Origin: Pseudomonadota bacterium
Lineage (GTDB): Bacteria; Pseudomonadota; Gammaproteobacteria; Acidiferrobacterales; Acidiferrobacteraceae
Direction of reading: 5' to 3'
NCBI GenBank assembly: GCA_021795255.1
Contig: JAJYPQ010000078.1
Span: 1-12,310, forward strand
DNA length: 12,310 nucleotides
A model generated the notes under the pieces. The model was not told where the DNA came from and searched no databases. It worked only from the letters and a program-made list of their open reading frames with translations. A program made the position numbers and the translations under genes. Every line of letters begins with the position of its first letter. Position 1 is the stretch's first letter. Below are positions 1-7,256 of this stretch, one piece after another.

Positions 1-96
1 TGACCCGGAGCCAGAGTACACATTCGGTGTCAACGGCGGTGGCGCGCACGCTGACAGGCTGGCCGCGAGCAGGGCTGTTGGGATAAGGCGATTCAT
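1..96 (-). CDS. Lipoprotein, N-terminal fragment (runs off window)
   Basis: The reading frame starts at ATG 96-94 and stays open to the window edge, giving 32 residues that begin MNRLIPTALLAASLSAC. This is a type II (lipoprotein) signal peptide: a basic residue, a hydrophobic stretch and the lipobox LSAC, with Cys17 as the lipidated residue. The mature part begins with a Pro-rich APPPLTP. It has an ideal Shine-Dalgarno (AAAGGAGG) four bases before the ATG and the repeated stem-loop leader described separately. A short lipoprotein beside mobilization genes could be a VirB7-like secretion-channel component. It could equally be a SlyB/Pcp-like lipoprotein, since NVYSGSG is vaguely reminiscent of that family. 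The visible part is too short to decide. Confidence 0.75.
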   Translation of the reverse strand, partial: MNRLIPTALLAASLSACAPPPLTPNVYSGSGS

Positions 97-156
97 GAAA
101 CCTCCTTTGGCCCCCACAGCGGGGGCCTGTCCAGGTATCTGCAATGAGGGAAATTA
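97..156 (-). promoter_or_regulatory. Leader of the lipoprotein gene: bipartite motif copy, stem-loop, strong RBS
   Basis: Read on the minus strand from 156: TAA stop of the 70-aa gene, AATTTCCC-N8-GATA (the most divergent copy in its middle), then a perfect stem-loop at 109-127 (7-bp stem GGCCCCC/GGGGGCC, 5-nt loop), then AAAGGAGG and the ATG. The hairpin has no following T-run and lies just upstream of an RBS, so it is not a normal terminator. Confidence 0.65.
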
Positions 157-366
157 CGGGTGGCCGCCCTCCCTGATGGCCGTAAAAACGACGCGGTTGT
201 CCCGTGGTAGGCCAGGGAGGCGGTGCCACCAGGCCATCGCATCGGATGACGGCCGGAGGGCGTACCCACGGTGGGCGATCGAGAAAACCTCTGTGCGAAC
301 AGAGGCCGGCAGTTTCTTGTAGTCATCGAGGGACCTTTGGACAAAAAACGCAACACCGGGCTTCAT
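154..366 (-). CDS. Hypothetical 70-aa protein downstream of the relaxase
   Basis: This is a 70-residue protein starting MKPGVAFFVQRSLDDYKKL. The start is fixed by the RBS TAAAGGAGG five bases before ATG 366-364, and the TAA stop (156-154) is shared with the next leader motif. It has no signal peptide, TM segment or recognised motif; it is moderately basic with several Trp and Arg residues in the second half (AWWHRLPGLPRDNR). An overlapping frame gives a similar-length ORF but lacks this leader arrangement. It follows the relaxase gene by about 60 bases in the same direction and probably belongs to the same transfer module. Function unknown. Confidence 0.65.
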   Translation of the reverse strand: MKPGVAFFVQRSLDDYKKLPASVRTEVFSIAHRGYALRPSSDAMAWWHRLPGLPRDNRVVFTAIREGGHP

Positions 367-429
367 CTGTACCTCCTTTAGCCGCCCGCCGCGGGCGGCT
401 TCTGTAGGTATCGGTCTCGGGGGAAATTA
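367..429 (-). promoter_or_regulatory. Leader of the 70-aa gene: bipartite motif, stem-loop, strong RBS
   Basis: From 429 on the minus strand: the TAA stop of the relaxase is the first part of the motif AATTTCCC-N8-GATA (409-428). A GC-only stem-loop follows at 381-399 (8-bp stem, 3-nt loop), then TAAAGGAGG and the start. The stem sequence differs from the other leaders while the pairing is kept. Confidence 0.65.
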
Positions 430-3264
430 CCGGGAGAACTCGCGGACTGGGCCCTGGTCACGGGCGCGGTCGGGGGTCGGAGCGTCGTGCCCCCGCCCCT
501 GCTCTTGCGTTGCAGTTTTTTCTGCCACGACGTCCATCGCATTTTCCTTGCCGCGCCACTGGCTCCATGCCTTTATGAGAGCGGCCTTGTCATCCGTGAT
601 GATGCAGGCGCCGTCGCGTGCGCGACTTAAGGTCACGTACTCTTGCTCGGCGGTCGCGGCCAACGAGTAACTTTCGAAAGCGCCGATCACAAGGTTGCAG
701 GTGGCGGACTGCAAGCTGTTTGACGTGCCCGCGTACGCGTGCTCAATGTGCGCGCCTTTTTGGGGGTCGATGATGACCGAGCCCCCCTTATTGAGTTCGA
801 CCTCGATCATTCCGTCCTGGCGAACATTGATCGTGCCGTGATCGCCGTTCCGCAAGCCGTTCTCCCGGTCGTTCGCGCGGAACACCACGCGGTCGCCCTT
901 GCTCACCTCCAGTTCATCCTGTCTGGAGATCGTAACCTTGCCGGCCGTTCGGGGCTTCCAGTCGATTTCGTGGCCGGTTTCTTTGTCCACAAGCTTGATG
1001 GTGTTGTGCTCCTTATCAAGCCCCTTGATCTCGTACTGATGATCCCTGGCGACGGGCTCCGACACGCCACGCATATAATCCCTTTGGAACTGAACGACCT
1101 CGCCAACTTGGTAACTGCGGACATGGCGGATTTGCTCTTTTGTGAAGTCCACTTTTGTCAGGTGCTTCAGGTTCGTGTCCTCTTTGCCGATGACCCCCTC
1201 TGCCCGTAATCCTTCACGCACGGCCGCGTTGACTGCCCGCCGCATATCGTTTGTCCCGGTGACAATCAAAGTCTCCCGGCGCTCTTCTGTGGTCCGGTCG
1301 AGGTAGTGTCCAGCGGCCGCGCCGGCGATTTTTGCGATCATCGCGGCACGCCATGCCTCCCATTCAAGACCGGCACATTCTGGACCAAGGCTGACCTGCT
1401 CCATATATTTTTGAGCGAGCGACGCCCCGCGGGACGCGTCTCCTGTCATGAAGGCGTGGACACACTCCTTGAGCTCGAGGTTGCGTTGCCGGACGATCTC
1501 ATTGAGTTCGACCTTACCGCCAATCTCCTGCATGAGCCTGAAACCGGAACCCGCCTCCACGGCCGAGTGCTGATACAGATCCCCAATGACCGCGGCCCGG
1601 TTGCCTGTGCGCTCGATGACCCGGACCAATTCAGCCACGTCCTTCATAGAGGCCATCGAGGCCTCGTCGATGATAAAGAGCGTGTCTTTCGGTGCGGCGC
1701 CTCCGCGAAATTCGCGGACGGCCAGCGCAATCGTTTTCACTTCTTCGATCCCGGCTTCGGCCATTCCGTTTTTGGCCTTGTGGGTCTGTGCCAGGCCTAC
1801 AACATTCAGGCCTGCGGCGACGGCCTCGGCGCGTACCACGTCCATGCTGGTTGTCTTACCGACTCCCGCACCGCCTTGGACCTGCGTAAAGCGGTCGGGG
1901 GATGTGAGGATGTGGCGGGCGACCGCCACTTGCTGCGAGTTAAGTTCTTGACCTTTGCCGGTCGTGAGCTTGTCGGCCACAACGGCCTTGATGGGGTCCA
2001 CGGCATCCTTGCCGCGCTCGATCCGCTTTATCAGTGCTTCCTCCCGCCCGATCGCCTGCTGGGTTGTGTAGCGCTGACCCTCCTGCCAAGGCTTGGGGTT
2101 GGGGTGAGGCACGGCCATCAGTAGACGACCTCCCGCGATCTCTTTGAGCATCGCGGTCTTGATATCGTCCGCCGTACATTGGCCTAAACCTCCAAATCCC
2201 GCGGCGGTGGCCAACAAGGCGGACTCGGTGAAGGCCGATTCCCGCTCTGACAGGTGGCGGATGGCACTTTGCACAGCGGTCGTTGCCGCTTGCCCGGGGG
2301 TTTTCTGGCTCTCTTCATGCTTTCCAGATTCATACGCGGCGACACGCTCTAAAGCATCCCGCTTAACTTGTTCCAGGCCATATTCACCGAACCGCTCTTT
2401 CCACTTTCCAAGCAATTGTTCTGCGGTATCCTTGCTCTTGTTTTCCCGTGTTCTTAGGTTCAGCGCATCCTTCTCTTGAGTCGTCGCATCCCCACGAGTT
2501 TTGCCTTGTTTAGCAAGTTCTTCCACGATCTGGCGCGACCGGCCCGATCCTTCCTGAATTGCCTCCGGGGAGACGCCGCGGATCTCAAAAAAACCGTCAC
2601 GATCGATATCAATCTGATAGCCCAGCTTTTGGACCTCAAGGGCCAGCTCCATCCTGTAGATGGCGCCAGCGGCGAGTACCCAATCTCGATCCATACCGAG
2701 GTTGGCGGCGCACCATTTAAAATCGCCACGCAGGATGGCGTTTATGGCTACCGCATGCGTATGGAGATGGGGATCGGTTACGCCATGGACCGGCCGGGAC
2801 GTGGAGTGACGGAAAGCCGCCACCGTGATATTGCCCACGAGCTCGCGAGTTTTGCCCCCCTGACCCAGCCGGGCAAACACGTGATTTTGCTCTATCCACC
2901 CCAGCGCTTTTTCTACAGCGCGATCATGGGCGAGGATCAAACGAGAATCGCCGGCCACAAGTGCCATTTCGGACACGCTCTTAGGGGCATGGAAAGTGAT
3001 GTCGTTGCCGGGCCTGTGGGTGCCATCAGGCTTACGGGCGATCTCGATCCAGCCGGGCAAGTGTCCCTCCAACATCCGCTCAAACTGGTGCTGACCCACG
3101 GCCCCGCGCAGCCCAAGCAGTTCGGCCCCATGCCCCATCCATTTGCCACCCCCGAACGCAGAATCGTGGGTGTAGTAGGCGCTGATATCCTTTTCGAGTT
3201 TCGCTTCCCTGCCGAAGTAGGCTTTGGCCCCGCCCGATGACTTGACGGCTTTAACGCGCATCAT
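427..3264 (-). CDS. traI: MobF-family conjugative relaxase-helicase (TrwC/TraI type)
   Basis: A 945-aa bifunctional relaxase that would nick oriT, remain covalently bound to the 5' end and unwind the transferred strand. The N-terminal TrwC-like relaxase domain has candidate catalytic tyrosines at Y16 and Y30/Y31, the HRPGNDITFHAPKSVS segment (about 83-98), and the metal-binding triad HLHTH (H166, H168, H170). The helicase half has Walker A GGAGVGKTT (464-472), Walker B IIDEAS (531-536), GDLYQHSAVEAGSGF (561 onward), VRQRN (591 onward) and a C-terminal helicase motif around VTLSRARDG (about 877-885). In the usual QGxT segment it reads QSAT (852-855), which may be a variant. Length fits TrwC-like enzymes and is much shorter than F TraI. 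The start is one of two consecutive ATGs and overlaps the preceding small ORF by four bases (ATGA), with AGGA nine bases upstream, so translation is probably coupled. The TAA stop is embedded in the next leader motif. Confidence 0.96.
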   Translation of the reverse strand: MMRVKAVKSSGGAKAYFGREAKLEKDISAYYTHDSAFGGGKWMGHGAELLGLRGAVGQHQFERMLEGHLPGWIEIARKPDGTHRPGNDITFHAPKSVSEMALVAGDSRLILAHDRAVEKALGWIEQNHVFARLGQGGKTRELVGNITVAAFRHSTSRPVHGVTDPHLHTHAVAINAILRGDFKWCAANLGMDRDWVLAAGAIYRMELALEVQKLGYQIDIDRDGFFEIRGVSPEAIQEGSGRSRQIVEELAKQGKTRGDATTQEKDALNLRTRENKSKDTAEQLLGKWKERFGEYGLEQVKRDALERVAAYESGKHEESQKTPGQAATTAVQSAIRHLSERESAFTESALLATAAGFGGLGQCTADDIKTAMLKEIAGGRLLMAVPHPNPKPWQEGQRYTTQQAIGREEALIKRIERGKDAVDPIKAVVADKLTTGKGQELNSQQVAVARHILTSPDRFTQVQGGAGVGKTTSMDVVRAEAVAAGLNVVGLAQTHKAKNGMAEAGIEEVKTIALAVREFRGGAAPKDTLFIIDEASMASMKDVAELVRVIERTGNRAAVIGDLYQHSAVEAGSGFRLMQEIGGKVELNEIVRQRNLELKECVHAFMTGDASRGASLAQKYMEQVSLGPECAGLEWEAWRAAMIAKIAGAAAGHYLDRTTEERRETLIVTGTNDMRRAVNAAVREGLRAEGVIGKEDTNLKHLTKVDFTKEQIRHVRSYQVGEVVQFQRDYMRGVSEPVARDHQYEIKGLDKEHNTIKLVDKETGHEIDWKPRTAGKVTISRQDELEVSKGDRVVFRANDRENGLRNGDHGTINVRQDGMIEVELNKGGSVIIDPQKGAHIEHAYAGTSNSLQSATCNLVIGAFESYSLAATAEQEYVTLSRARDGACIITDDKAALIKAWSQWRGKENAMDVVAEKTATQEQGRGHDAPTPDRARDQGPVREFSR

Positions 3265-3428
3265 CGGCGGGTGTCCTGGTTGTTTATGAAGGCCAGCGCC
3301 TTCTCTACGGCGCGAGCGTAGGCGTGGATCAAGCGTGTGTCGCCGGCTACCCGGGCCGACACGGACACGGGTTCAACGGCCTTGTCATGAACTGAAAACA
3401 GGTAATGACTATGAGCGTCGGTCTTCAT
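3261..3428 (-). CDS. Small 55-aa protein carrying a copy of a relaxase segment
   Basis: Reading minus from ATG 3428-3426 gives 55 residues, MKTDAHSHYLFSVHDK and on, ending at a TGA that overlaps the relaxase ATGATG. AAAGGAG lies a few bases before the ATG and a GCCCC/GGGGC stem-loop precedes that, as in the other leaders. Residues 27-45 (VAGDTRLIHAYARAVEKAL) match relaxase residues 103-121 (VAGDSRLILAHDRAVEKAL) at 15 of 19 positions, and the DNA (3294-3350 against 2902-2958) matches at 45 of 57 bases. In MobF relaxases this segment is the helix right after the APKSVS strand. The first 26 residues are unrelated. It may be a gene made from a duplicated relaxase piece, or mainly a translational-coupling leader for the relaxase. 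Function unknown. Confidence 0.7.
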   Translation of the reverse strand: MKTDAHSHYLFSVHDKAVEPVSVSARVAGDTRLIHAYARAVEKALAFINNQDTRR

Positions 3429-3460
3429 GGTGGAACTCCTTTGCCCCGGAGGGGCGTTTG
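3429..3460 (-). promoter_or_regulatory. Stem-loop and RBS of the 55-aa ORF
   Basis: A GCCCC-GGA-GGGGC stem-loop (3443-3455) lies immediately before AAAGGAG. The bipartite 20-mer is absent here; the 82-aa gene ends about 30 bases upstream, so this looks like an internal operon junction that keeps only the hairpin/RBS half of the leader. Confidence 0.55.
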
Positions 3461-3485
3461 TGCGATTCGTTAACTCGTTACCCGG

Positions 3486-3734
3486 TTACGGATTGGTGTG
3501 GTCCTCGACCTCGGACCCGCGGGCCACCGTGCCAAACTTTCCGGCCCTCTTTTTGCGCAGGCGCAGGATGATCTCTACTCCGATCACGATCACGAGGGCG
3601 ACCATCGCTCCTGTGTTCCCACCCCCCAGGAAAAGCGTCAACACTGCGAACGCCATGAGGCTATAGAAGATCGTCCAAATCCAACCCTTGGCCGCCTCGA
3701 CCGCTTTGGCCGCAGCGCCGATTGTCTCTTTCAT
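3486..3734 (-). CDS. Small two-TM protein resembling the coupling-protein N-terminus
   Basis: An 82-aa protein with an N-terminal amphipathic stretch (1-17), two predicted membrane segments (about 18-36 and 41-59), then a basic turn (RLRKKRAGK) and a short tail. The tail carries FGTVARGSEV (67-76), which matches FGMVARGTEV (50-59) of the coupling protein encoded just upstream at 8 of 10 positions. In that protein this stretch also directly follows the membrane segments and a KK pair. The start has AAGGAGG six bases upstream and a full leader. It sits between the coupling-protein and relaxase genes. The layout suggests a free-standing copy of the coupling protein's membrane anchor and linker that might co-assemble with it, but that role is inference. 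It has no ATPase motifs. Confidence 0.8.
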   Translation of the reverse strand: MKETIGAAAKAVEAAKGWIWTIFYSLMAFAVLTLFLGGGNTGAMVALVIVIGVEIILRLRKKRAGKFGTVARGSEVEDHTNP

Positions 3735-3802
3735 GTGACCTCCTTGCCCCCATGAGGGGGCGTTATTGGCTTACTCGTCTCTATCGGCGCCGGGGGAAAT
3801 TA
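3735..3802 (-). promoter_or_regulatory. Leader of the two-TM gene: bipartite motif, stem-loop, strong RBS
   Basis: From 3802 on the minus strand: TAA stop of the coupling protein merged with AATTTCCC-CCGGCGCC-GATA (consensus copy, 3782-3801), then stem-loop 3746-3761 (GCCCCC-TCAT-GGGGGC), then AAGGAGG and ATG. Confidence 0.65.
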
Positions 3803-5290
3803 CAGCCCTGGCAGGTCCGGATCGTGGGGCGGTGTCAAGGACGCCAGGAAATTCCTGTCCAGCACCGACGGGCCAGGCAGTGGCGCGGCGGGTACCTGTG
3901 GAGGCTTGGACAATGGGCGATCTGCGTACGCCTCCGCGATCTGTGGGCGGTCGATGGGGCCCAAGCGGATTTTCTTGATCACAGGATCGTTGGGGACCCG
4001 GAGGTACCCCACCAGGTTGGGCAGCGCCAGGATTTCGGACGGCAAAACGGCCGCCTCGATGCTGTGCTGTTCGCTCTCACTTTTGCTACCGTCCTTCGAC
4101 TCGGACGTGACTTTTCGGATTGTGTGGCGGTCGCCCAAGTTTTTCGACAGGTACTCGGCTGTTTCCGAATCGCCGACCCTCAAGGTCAAGCGCGTGCTCG
4201 GGTGGGACAAAAGTGCTGCCGCCGCTTCACGTCCGTAAACGTCCCTGATCTGCGCGATGCTCTGTACGCCCAGGATGGCGGCCGCGCCATACTTACGCGC
4301 GCCGGCTAACAAAAGTTCGAGGGACGGCAGTTTTTGGAGGGTTGGGAGCTCGTCCAAGACGAACCATAGACGACGATCACGCGATGCCGGAAGGCTCATG
4401 CACGACTGCACGGCGATCCCGAGCCACATTGATATCAGGGGACGTATGGACTCGTGCACGTCGGCGCGCGAGCTCACGAACAGCCAGGAGTCTTTATGCT
4501 CATCGCGGATCCAGTCGCGAATCGAAAACGGCTTTGCGGTGAGCGGTGGGAGATACGTCAAGGGCCGGCAATAGACACAGGCGACAGACCGTGCGCTGGC
4601 AAACTGATTGGGTGGGCCGATATACCCTCCATAACCGGAGGCTACAATCGAATCGTAGAGCTCTCCTAACTCCATTTTGAACAGAACATCAGAGAAGGCC
4701 CCCATATCCTTTGTTTGCTCGAGAACGGATTGCAGAATGGCGCGGCCCGCTTCGCCCCAAAACTTGTCCGGGTTTGACTCGGGGATGAAAGCTGTGGCGA
4801 GGTTCAGCAGTGAGTAAGGGTCGGTCCCCTCCGCCCATGGCGACCAAAGGGCCGACCGCTGATCGATGGGCGACAGGATCACATCCCGGTCGGGGCGGTA
4901 AAAATGCGACACGAACTCGCCGGTAGGGTCAAACACCACGGCACGCTGCCCCCGCGTACGGATGACGTCCAGCCCTCCTTCTATAACAACTGTTTTGCCG
5001 GTTCCGGGCGCGCCCACGCCAATAAAGTGCTGCACCTCCACCGCGGGATCGATCGGTATGCCGCCGATCTGGATCTGATCAGACGCCGCCCGGCCACGCC
5101 GCTTTTTGGTGGAGACCTCGGTCCCCCGCGCGACCATTCCAAAATCCGCGCTCTTTTTTCCGGGGCCGGAGATCGCCACGAGGCCGGCCATGGCACCCGC
5201 CACGGCTGTTACCAATGGCGAGCCGCCACTTGCCATCCAGCCAGCGGTCGCGGCGGCCGGCACAGCCATCCACTTCATCACCTTATTCAT
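3800..5290 (-). CDS. traD: Type IV coupling protein (TraD/TrwB/VirD4 family ATPase)
   Basis: A 496-aa inner-membrane ATPase that would dock the relaxosome and pump the relaxase-bound strand into a type IV secretion channel. The N-terminus holds two short hydrophobic segments within residues 1-43, then FGMVARGTEV (50-59). The ATPase domain has Walker A GAPGTGKT (93-100), AVVFDPTGEF (117-126), Walker B LWFVLDE (308-314, D313/E314) and the downstream GVQSIAQI with Q343, all typical of the TrwB/TraD nucleotide-binding domain. The tail is Pro-rich and ends PDLPGL. It starts inside the last codons of the RHH gene (8-base overlap, ATGAATAA), implying translational coupling, and its TAA stop is part of the following leader motif. 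The gene name is by family only. Confidence 0.93.
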   Translation of the reverse strand: MNKVMKWMAVPAAATAGWMASGGSPLVTAVAGAMAGLVAISGPGKKSADFGMVARGTEVSTKKRRGRAASDQIQIGGIPIDPAVEVQHFIGVGAPGTGKTVVIEGGLDVIRTRGQRAVVFDPTGEFVSHFYRPDRDVILSPIDQRSALWSPWAEGTDPYSLLNLATAFIPESNPDKFWGEAGRAILQSVLEQTKDMGAFSDVLFKMELGELYDSIVASGYGGYIGPPNQFASARSVACVYCRPLTYLPPLTAKPFSIRDWIRDEHKDSWLFVSSRADVHESIRPLISMWLGIAVQSCMSLPASRDRRLWFVLDELPTLQKLPSLELLLAGARKYGAAAILGVQSIAQIRDVYGREAAAALLSHPSTRLTLRVGDSETAEYLSKNLGDRHTIRKVTSESKDGSKSESEQHSIEAAVLPSEILALPNLVGYLRVPNDPVIKKIRLGPIDRPQIAEAYADRPLSKPPQVPAAPLPGPSVLDRNFLASLTPPHDPDLPGL

Positions 5291-5654
5291 GGTTGGACTC
5301 CTTATGTATTGTTGGGCGCATGTCTGGACCTATGTAGGCCGCTTGCACGCCCCACTGTCGCCAGACCGCAAACTGCGCCGCGCGGTGATCTTTGACCTTC
5401 GCACTCTTCTCCGGCGGGAGGGCGGCCAGCGCGATCAGTTGCGATTCGTAGGCTGACACGGCCGCCGCCAAGGCGAGCGTTTCTATGCGCGCCAGACGCG
5501 CTTCCAGGTGCGCGTCGGTCGCGCTGTTTTGTGTGGGGCGGCGCAAAAGGGCCGCACGGATATAGTCCGAGACCGACATGCCCGCCTCGCGGGCGTCGGA
5601 CCTTATTTGGTCAAGGTCCGCTTCATTCATGCGAAAGCTAATTCTCGTCTTCAT
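5283..5654 (-). CDS. Ribbon-helix-helix relaxosome accessory protein (MobC/TrwA-like)
   Basis: A 123-aa protein whose first 38 residues form a typical ribbon-helix-helix fold: MKTRISFRMN as the DNA-contacting strand, then helix EADLDQIRSDAREAG and helix SVSDYIRAALL. A longer helical C-terminal part (about 46-95) follows. Proteins of this type bind inverted repeats at oriT, help the relaxase open the nic region and often repress their own operon (TrwA of R388 and MobC are family examples). It starts with AGGAGG before ATG 5654-5652 and a motif copy just upstream. It overlaps the coupling protein by 8 bases. The likely binding sites are the repeats in 7611-8120, but which one cannot be told from sequence. 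Confidence 0.85.
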   Translation of the reverse strand: MKTRISFRMNEADLDQIRSDAREAGMSVSDYIRAALLRRPTQNSATDAHLEARLARIETLALAAAVSAYESQLIALAALPPEKSAKVKDHRAAQFAVWRQWGVQAAYIGPDMRPTIHKESNHE

Positions 5655-5690
5655 GCCCGCCTCCTGTAGCTATCCGCGCCGGGGGAAATT
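5655..5690 (-). promoter_or_regulatory. Leader of the RHH gene: bipartite motif directly before RBS, no stem-loop
   Basis: AATTTCCC-CCGGCGCG-GATA (5690-5671 on minus) is followed after six bases by AGGAGG and then the ATG. This copy lacks the intervening hairpin, so motif and hairpin are separable. If the motif is a promoter the 5' UTR would be very short. Confidence 0.55.
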
Positions 5691-5696
5691 GGGCCA

Positions 5697-6380
5697 TCAA
5701 GGCCGTGGGGCCTTATGGACCAGGCAGACATCGCGGCCTGCAAACGGGCCACACAGAGGCTGGCCCTTTTGATTAACAAGCAGACGCCACTGCGGGGGAG
5801 TGAGGTGGTGCTGGGCGCTCATGAAAGCCTCCATCCCCGCACCACCTGCGACCGCGCCGCCGATGAAGAGGGCCGCGACAAGAATTACCAAGACCGAAAT
5901 ATTGACTGAGAGCCGCTGAAAGAATCCTGCAAAGGCAGAATTTCGCGCGGCGCTGGCGAGTGCGGCTTTCCACTCCTGCACGATGCGGTCCTGTTCCTGG
6001 CGGGCTACGGCGGGCAGGTCGGAGGCGGCTTGGCGCAGGGCGTCCGCACCGGCCTGGGCGGCTGTGGCCACGCTGGCATGCACGGTCCCCGCTATTGATG
6101 TTTCGATGACGGCTTTTACGTCGGCACTAGCCTTGGCCGCACTTTGGTAGATGAGGTCCGGGATTTTTCCGGTTTCGCTTGCCAGCGTCTGCACGTGTTG
6201 TCCTGCGACCTGCGCCGCAGCAGCGGCATCGACCACCGAGGCAACCAAGGCCCAGATCACATCATCGGCACGATGCACTCCAAGGTCAGAGGCCCGGCGT
6301 AGCAGCGCTTCGCGCCGGTCCGGTGGCAGTGACGCCAAAGCTGCGTCGCGGGCGTTTGTGGTACTTATTGGAGTTTCCAT
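5697..6380 (-). CDS. One-TM protein of the mobilization operon (StbC/TraM-like position)
   Basis: A 227-aa protein with no family I can name. Residues 1-145 are Ala-rich and strongly helical, probably coiled coil. A single membrane segment lies at about 161-180 (ISVLVILVAALFIGGAVAGG), and a short tail follows with two cysteines (C200, C209). It lies directly after the ParA-like ATPase gene. That order (small DNA-binding protein, ParA-like ATPase, third protein) is the order of stbA-stbB-stbC in R388 and traK-traL-traM in IncP plasmids, so a StbC/TraM-like role is a positional inference only. The long helical domain plus membrane anchor would suit a scaffold tethering a relaxosome or partition complex to the membrane. 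Two inverted repeats precede it, one covering its RBS. Confidence 0.8.
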   Translation of the reverse strand: METPISTTNARDAALASLPPDRREALLRRASDLGVHRADDVIWALVASVVDAAAAAQVAGQHVQTLASETGKIPDLIYQSAAKASADVKAVIETSIAGTVHASVATAAQAGADALRQAASDLPAVARQEQDRIVQEWKAALASAARNSAFAGFFQRLSVNISVLVILVAALFIGGAVAGGAGMEAFMSAQHHLTPPQWRLLVNQKGQPLCGPFAGRDVCLVHKAPRP

Positions 6381-6438
6381 GACGTATCCTCTTTTTGCGT
6401 AAAGAGAGGCCGGGGGGTTTATTACCCGGCCCTCGGGT
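6381..6438 (-). promoter_or_regulatory. Tandem stem-loops before the one-TM protein, one sequestering its RBS
   Basis: On the minus strand after the ATPase stop there are two stem-loops. The first is 6431-6408 (7-bp GGCCGGG/CCCGGCC, 10-nt loop) and the second 6406-6389 (6-bp CTCTTT/AAAGAG). The Shine-Dalgarno AGAGGA (6392-6387) overlaps the second stem. The 20-mer motif is absent. Confidence 0.5.
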
Positions 6439-7167
6439 TTATAGAATGGAAGCCACCGCCTCGGTTGCTAGGGACAGCCAGCGCTTAAACAACGCCCGTT
6501 CGGTGAGCGTGAGGTGTTCCCGATTTGCGGCCATGTCCTGAAACGTGCCAGGCAAGGCCAGCACCTTGTCACGGAGATCGTCCGGGCGCAGAGCCGGGAC
6601 GCTAGCCTCACGACCTCCCGCATCCAGAAAACCATCCCGAGCGTCAGCCTTGGCCCAATCGAACGCGGCGGCCTGCCCTAGGAAGAGCGGCAGGAGTACC
6701 GAGCGACGGGCGGGGTCCACCGCGGCCATAAGACCAGCATCGAGACTCTTTAGGAGCGCGTCAGTGCTCGTGCGGTGTGGCCCGATGGAGAACGAGACCA
6801 CGAGGTCAAACCCCACATCCGCGACGATCTCGGCCAACACGGGCGCCAACTCGTCGATCGTGTCGCCCGCCCCGGCAGGCATGTTGATGACGACATGCTG
6901 TTTCGCCTTACTGGCATCTTCTAGGGCGTTACCCAGCTTGTTAAAGCTAGTCTCGGAATCTCCCGAGCGGTTCAGATTCACCGTCCGGAGCGGGATCACG
7001 TCTCGAAACCGATGTGCTAGATCCGGGATGCCGGCGTCGCCCTCGATTAAGAGGACCGGGACGCCCAAGGCGTGGAGATGATCCAGGGCTAGGGCGGCGG
7101 CCATGCTTTTGCCCGTGCCGCCCTTGTCACCGTGGGAGATAAAAAGTTTCAGTTTGTCGGTGTTCAT
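6439..7167 (-). CDS. ParA-superfamily ATPase (StbB/TraL/MobD-like)
   Basis: A 242-aa cytoplasmic P-loop ATPase with a deviant Walker A KGGTGKS (15-21, signature Lys15 plus Lys20), followed by LLIEGDAGIPDL (about 39-50) and the central strand VVINMPAGAGD (92-102), where classical ParA proteins read DxPP. This is the pattern of the plasmid StbB/TraL/MobD branch, small ParA-like proteins in mobilization or stability operons that affect transfer and plasmid positioning. It starts after AAAGGAAC and a GGGGC-ACA-GCCCC stem-loop, and lies 89 bases downstream of the small first gene of the operon. No ParB-like partner is visible, so a relaxosome or stability role is more likely than classical partition. 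Confidence 0.88.
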   Translation of the reverse strand: MNTDKLKLFISHGDKGGTGKSMAAALALDHLHALGVPVLLIEGDAGIPDLAHRFRDVIPLRTVNLNRSGDSETSFNKLGNALEDASKAKQHVVINMPAGAGDTIDELAPVLAEIVADVGFDLVVSFSIGPHRTSTDALLKSLDAGLMAAVDPARRSVLLPLFLGQAAAFDWAKADARDGFLDAGGREASVPALRPDDLRDKVLALPGTFQDMAANREHLTLTERALFKRWLSLATEAVASIL

Positions 7168-7200
7168 CGTTAGTGTTCCTTTGGGGCTGTGCCCCGGTTG
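7168..7200 (-). promoter_or_regulatory. Stem-loop and RBS of the ParA-like gene
   Basis: Perfect stem-loop 7183-7195 (GGGGC-ACA-GCCCC on the minus strand) directly followed by AAAGGAAC and the ATG. No 20-mer motif is found in the 89-base junction. Confidence 0.5.
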
Positions 7201-7256
7201 ATATATGGACTGGACTGCTTACTCCTTAGCGGGCACCTGGAAATGGCTCAAAAGAC

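Noticed and set aside
1306..2124. 272-residue plus-strand ORF inside the relaxase gene
   Set aside because: It is antisense to the helicase domain, whose motifs are clear on the other strand; typical GC-rich shadow frame.
3746..3761. GC stem-loops in intergenic gaps as rho-independent terminators
   Set aside because: They lack T-runs and sit directly before strong ribosome binding sites of the next gene; only 9615-9638 has the stem plus six T.
3782..3802. Leader motif as a sigma-28 promoter because of GCCGATA
   Set aside because: The -10-like GCCGATA fits some copies, but several read GCGGATA or GCAGATA, and the TAAA-like half is much closer than the sigma-28 spacing allows.
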